From: Candidatus Zixiibacteriota bacterium
GTDB taxonomy: Bacteria; Zixibacteria; MSB-5A5; JAABVY01
Direction of reading: 5' to 3'
Assembly (NCBI GenBank): GCA_011777135.1
Contig: JAABVY010000266.1
Span: 1 to 5,465 of the forward strand
Length of the DNA: 5,465 nt
The notes under the pieces are model-generated. The model ran no database searches. It was given only the letters and a program-made list of their open reading frames with translations, and was not told the origin of the DNA. Positions 4,516 through 5,465 of this stretch are shown piece after piece; positions within the stretch are counted from its first letter, which is position 1, and each line of letters begins with the position of its first letter. The translations under genes were made by a program, and so were the position numbers.

Positions 4516-5465
4516 GTGGGAATTGGATTCAGGCAGCACCCGACCGGCTTCTGGTTCATCTTCTGGGGCGAACTGGCAGAGCGTGCCAGCTTCTACGGAA
4601 TGAAAGCTCTGCTTGTTTTGTATATGATAGACAAGCTGGGTTTCTCCGACGGAGACAGCTCGCAGATAGCCTCTCTTTTCACTGCACTTTGCTACATTCT
4701 TCCAATCGTGGGCGGATACATTGCCGATAGATGGCTGGGAAAATTTAAAACTATAATTTACTTTGCTCTTCCCTATATAATGGGGCATCTAATTCTGGGA
4801 AGTTTCGAGACCCGCGTTGGTCTCTTTGTTGCACTCGTATTTCTTGCCGGTGGATCGGGCGCGATCAAGCCCAACATCAGTACTTTGATGGGACTGATGT
4901 ACGAGAAGGAAGGCAAGAAGAAACTGATGTCGCAGGCGTTTTCCTGGTTCTATATGGCTATCAATATCGGTGCCGCATCCACCACAATCTCACTGCCCTT
5001 TATACGGGACCATTATGGCTATTCGGCTGCCTTTATGGCACCAACGATCCTTATGGTCGTCTCTCTGGGTATTTTCTATCTTGGCAAGAAGCATTATCCC
5101 GAGGAGAACGTAAAACAGGTCCGCGAGGAACATGTCTCCGCTGAACAGAAAAAAATCGACCGAAATATAGTCTGGAGAATTGTCGGGTTGTTTTCACTGA
5201 TCGTCTTCTTCTGGTCAATCTTCGATCAAGCATACTCGACCTGGACATTGTTTGCTCGCGATTACATGATTCTGGAAACACCGTTCGGCTTCAGGATACC
5301 GCCTGACGCGATTCAGGGGCTGAATCCCGTACTTATAGTCATCATGACACCTTTCTTTGCATGGCTCTGGTCGAAAACAGACAAGAGCGAGACAGTACGA
5401 TTATCCTCGCCCAAGAAGATGCTGATCGGATTTGTTCTGGTAATCTTCTGTATGGGGCTGATGGC
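4516..5465 (+). CDS. POT/PTR family proton-coupled di-/tripeptide transporter, 3' end outside the window
   Basis: This is an inner-membrane major-facilitator importer of the POT (PTR2) family, which takes up di- and tripeptides with protons. The window holds the first 316 residues of a protein that usually has about 450-500. Helix 1 carries the proton/peptide motif ExxER (GELAERASFYGMKALLVLYM: Glu19, Glu22, Arg23). Other hallmarks are PIVGGYIADRWLG at 63-75, GSGAIKPNIS at 113-122 with the TM4 lysine Lys118, FSWFYMAINIGA at 142-153, FWSIFDQAYSTWTLFA at 232-247, and IQGLNP before a further helix. Compared with the well-studied PepT-St (from memory), helix 1 has Phe26 and Lys30 where Tyr and Arg are usual, and Ala24 for the Phe of ERF. 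GTG 4516 is the start because an in-frame stop lies just upstream. It has its own candidate promoter. Family is certain; exact substrates are not. Confidence 0.95.
   Translation, partial: MGIGFRQHPTGFWFIFWGELAERASFYGMKALLVLYMIDKLGFSDGDSSQIASLFTALCYILPIVGGYIADRWLGKFKTIIYFALPYIMGHLILGSFETRVGLFVALVFLAGGSGAIKPNISTLMGLMYEKEGKKKLMSQAFSWFYMAINIGAASTTISLPFIRDHYGYSAAFMAPTILMVVSLGIFYLGKKHYPEENVKQVREEHVSAEQKKIDRNIVWRIVGLFSLIVFFWSIFDQAYSTWTLFARDYMILETPFGFRIPPDAIQGLNPVLIVIMTPFFAWLWSKTDKSETVRLSSPKKMLIGFVLVIFCMGLM

Noticed and set aside
4513..5281. Minus-strand frames in the last kilobase
   Set aside because: The + strand here is continuously open and encodes a POT transporter with many diagnostic motifs.
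1..5465. CRISPR array, insertion sequence or defence system
   Set aside because: No regularly spaced direct repeats, transposase motifs or recognisable defence genes were seen on either strand.

Overview
The window reads as ordinary chromosomal DNA of a free-living Gram-negative bacterium. Base composition is moderate (about half G+C by eye). Most genes have recognisable Shine-Dalgarno sites, and several gaps have sigma-70-like promoter hexamers. Two genes encode putative lipoproteins. The taxon cannot be fixed from the sequence. An uncultivated lineage of the FCB type (for example Zixibacteria-like) is only an impression from gene style. Every gene lies on the + strand, and no mobile element, integrase, CRISPR array or phage gene is visible.

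Layout. (1) 1-1307: a tight, overlapping three-gene operon. It encodes an ECF sigma factor whose first residues lie before the window, a cysteine-free two-helix membrane protein that is probably its anti-sigma factor, and a YbjQ-family protein. (2) 1308-1480: a short gap with a small inverted repeat. (3) 1481-2074: a PEBP/YbhB-family protein with a lipoprotein-like signal sequence. (4) 2144-2215: tRNA-Arg(CCG) behind its own promoter-like sequence. (5) 2356-3291: a cation diffusion facilitator with near-complete YiiP-type zinc sites and an H-D/H-D transport site. (6) 3334-3858: an unrecognised lipoprotein with a possible lipocalin-like fold, perhaps on a leaderless mRNA. (7) 3990-4385: a very short beta-carbonic-anhydrase-like protein with all expected zinc ligands. 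Copies of a 17-bp imperfect repeat lie on both sides of it. (8) 4516-5465: the first two thirds of a POT/PTR proton-coupled peptide transporter, cut by the window end.

How the genes relate. Only the first three are clearly one transcription unit, probably an envelope or stress-signalling sigma module. The rest look like single-gene units, each with its own candidate promoter. Several act at the envelope (two lipoproteins, zinc exporter, peptide transporter), but the sequence does not show a shared pathway. The points most worth a second look are the sigma/anti-sigma/YbjQ operon, the minimal carbonic-anhydrase-like protein with its flanking repeats, and the zinc-site pattern of the exporter.
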